From NCBI RefSeq assembly GCF_037914945.1, contig NZ_CP149787.1:434001-498000 (forward strand): a stretch of 64,000 bases of DNA, given 5' to 3'. Positions within the stretch are counted from its first letter, which is position 1. The number at the start of each line of letters is the position of its first letter. This DNA comes from Haloterrigena sp. KLK7. GTDB taxonomy: Archaea > Halobacteriota > Halobacteria > Halobacteriales > Natrialbaceae. Positions 62,648 through 64,000 of the stretch are shown piece by piece. The notes under the pieces are model-generated. The model was not told the origin of the DNA, did not search any database, and was given only the letters and a program-made list of their open reading frames with translations. The position numbers and the translations under genes are program-made.

Positions 62648-62776
62648 CGTCCGCGGTCACATCGGTCCCGCGTTTTCAGCGCGAAGCGACGATACGATCG
62701 TCGAGACCCGGAACGTCCGGAGTCGACGGGGAATTCGAGCCGAGTCCGCGATCGTTCTCGAGCGTCGCGGCGACCG

Positions 62777-62998
62777 TCAGTCCTCCACCCAGTAGTACAG
62801 CTCCTCCCGCGGCGCGACGCAGCCGGGACAGGTCTCCGGCAGATCGTCCTCGAGGCGTCCCATCTCGCCGCACGTTCGACAGCGCCACATGGCGGACCCG
62901 CGGCTCTCGGGCTCCCGGGCCTCGCCGATCGGGACTTCGGTCTCGTTCTTGTTGCGAAGTTCGCTGGCGACCGACGGGTGATCGTTTTCGGGCCTCAT
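62777..62998 (-). CDS. Rubredoxin-like zinc protein (possibly DUF7130)
   Basis: The protein has 73 residues. The C-terminal half is a rubredoxin-like ribbon: MWRCRTCGEMGRLEDDLP then ETCPGCVAPREELYYW, two CxxC pairs. The N-terminal half is acidic and disordered. DUF7130 is the name that comes to mind, unverified. It may bind iron or zinc. ATG 62998. Confidence 0.78.
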   Translation of the reverse strand: MRPENDHPSVASELRNKNETEVPIGEAREPESRGSAMWRCRTCGEMGRLEDDLPETCPGCVAPREELYYWVED

Positions 62999-63123
62999 CA
63001 CAGTCGACCCTACGCTCCGTGGTATGTTAAAACACACCTCGGGTCTGGGGGGCCGAAGATCACTCGAGATCGGTCCCGCGAGGGCCGACTCCCGCGGCCG
63101 CCACGACGGATACCCGACCGCGG

Positions 63124-63297
63124 CTACTCGTCTTGCTCGTGTTCCCGCAGTACCGTCGACACGGTGTTTTCGACTTCCTCGAGCGCGACGGCGTTGGTCT
63201 TCCGGAGGTCGTCGGCGTCTCGAGCCTCGCTCAGGTGCCGTAGCGCTTCCCGGAGATGCTGCTCGGTTTCGGTGTCACTCCCGTTTTCCCCACTCAT
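63124..63297 (-). CDS. 57-residue helical protein (DUF7553-like)
   Basis: The frame from ATG 63297 to TAG 63124 encodes MSGENGSDTETEQHLREALR, then HLSEARDADDLRKTNAVALE and EVENTVSTVLREHEQDE: an acidic helical pair resembling DUF7553 (unverified). It lies on the same strand as its neighbours. Function is unknown. Confidence 0.6.
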   Translation of the reverse strand: MSGENGSDTETEQHLREALRHLSEARDADDLRKTNAVALEEVENTVSTVLREHEQDE

Positions 63298-63369
63298 AGT
63301 TCGACCCGGCGGTCGTAACCGACTCGAGCGGTTAAGTTCGTCGGTGGTTCGAACCGACCGCGGGAGGCG

Positions 63370-63927
63370 TCACTCGAGCGCGTCCCGAACCGCGGCCCGC
63401 CGCTCGGCGAAGGCCGCGTCGTCGAGTACCGGGAGCGCTGCCTCGGCATCGACGTCGACGTCGTCCTCGAGGTCGATCCACGCGCGACAGCCGCGATAGC
63501 TGCCGCGCTCCTCGATGAGTTGTGGCGACACGAGCGCCGCCACGCGAAGCAACAGCACGCGCAGGTCGTCGTCGGGGTCGTACTTGTCACGCAGGCCGTC
63601 GGGCGTGTAGACGTAGTGTCGCGAGAGGGCCTCGAGCACGTCGCTCGAGACGGTGTACTCCTCGCGGACCTCGGCGACGGCGCGGATCGGCACGCCGGCG
63701 TCGGGTTTGGCGCTCGAGCGGTGGTAGTAGTGCTCGTACTGCGACTGATACCGCGCGGGGTCCTGATGGCTGTACGCCGGATAGAGCGCGAATTCGCCGT
63801 CGATCGTACCCGGGTCGAGCGTCGGGTGACGCACGAGCACCGTCTGGGCGCCGTCGAGCAGGGCGTTGACGACGCCGGCGCGCTCCTTCAGCGCCGGTAT
63901 CGTCTCGGCGGTCGTCGCGTCGCTCAT
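63370..63927 (-). CDS. DUF1802 family protein
   Basis: The protein has 185 residues. LDGAQTVLVRHPTLDPG and FALYPAYSHQDPARYQSQYE match DUF1802, a family of unknown function in bacteria and haloarchaea, some members of which are annotated near restriction or stress genes. It is soluble with no catalytic motif recognised. It is complete (ATG 63927); the window ends 73 bases upstream. Confidence 0.85.
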   Translation of the reverse strand: MSDATTAETIPALKERAGVVNALLDGAQTVLVRHPTLDPGTIDGEFALYPAYSHQDPARYQSQYEHYYHRSSAKPDAGVPIRAVAEVREEYTVSSDVLEALSRHYVYTPDGLRDKYDPDDDLRVLLLRVAALVSPQLIEERGSYRGCRAWIDLEDDVDVDAEAALPVLDDAAFAERRAAVRDALE

Positions 63928-64000
63928 TGCTGTCGGTCCTCCGAACGCGGACGAGTCCCAATTCGGTTTCGGTCGGCGGCCGCTCTCGAGGCGGGCGCTC

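Overview
The window is chromosomal DNA from a halophilic archaeon (class Halobacteria). Evidence: high GC with strong G/C third-position bias, very acidic proteins, twin-arginine signal peptides on most exported proteins, TATA boxes about 25-30 bases before start codons with few ribosome binding sites, and family content found in haloarchaea (DR2241, Trm112, UPF0058, DGGGP synthase, Cdc48-type AAA ATPase, RNase P component 4, 7S SRP RNA). The formate, cobalamin and type IV pilus genes would suit a Natrinema/Haloterrigena-like genus, but that placement is inference. Most of it reads as ordinary core chromosome; no intact IS element, provirus, CRISPR array or rRNA operon is visible.

Layout. 1-7 kb: tRNA-Gly, an exported beta-propeller, a Trm9-like methyltransferase, a paired-palindrome repeat, and a TadC/TadA-type pilus assembly pair. 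7-16 kb: an ABC ATPase preceded by a DtxR/IdeR-like iron box, UPF0058, a 941-residue three-part protein, a small winged-helix regulator, purA, and a Trm112 zinc protein. 16-30 kb: a broken gene, the DR2241-cbiX pair, PhoD fused to a laminin-IV-like domain, DUF2797, an oligopeptide-type binding lipoprotein coupled to a PAP2 enzyme, and rnp4-YhbY-MscS. 30-41 kb: a MaoC hydratase, an FAD monooxygenase, and a formate cluster (OFA transporter, a 54-residue membrane protein, NuoF-like FdhB, FdhA), then CapA. 41-54 kb: tRNA-Arg, DGGGP synthase, a RecA-like ATPase, cysK, Hsp20, Cdc48, DUF2270, a PQQ propeller, 7S SRP RNA, a hydrolase and an NCS2 permease. 54-64 kb: a ChlI-ChlD fusion divergent from cobN, then cbiC and cbiE, plus small zinc-ribbon and helical proteins and DUF1802.

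How genes work together. The window carries both a small early-type chelatase (CbiX with DR2241) and a CobN/ChlID-type chelatase with CbiC and CbiE, so it encodes several cobalamin steps at two sites. The formate genes lie on one strand and look like an uptake-plus-oxidation unit, although the FdhB glycine loop that normally binds FMN/NADH is altered. TadA and TadC form an adjacent pilus or secretion motor pair.

The least explained signals are non-coding. Both tRNA genes are followed by a similar ~120-base module that ends in a partial copy of the 3' end of the tRNA it sits behind. A repeat near 2.7 kb joins an 18-base motif to palindromes of unrelated sequence. Palindromic repeats also lie in frame inside two genes. 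The SRP RNA ends in a long inverted repeat with T-runs on both strands. The cobN and chlID start codons are only 34 bases apart. Several genes shorter than 60 codons were read directly from the sequence.
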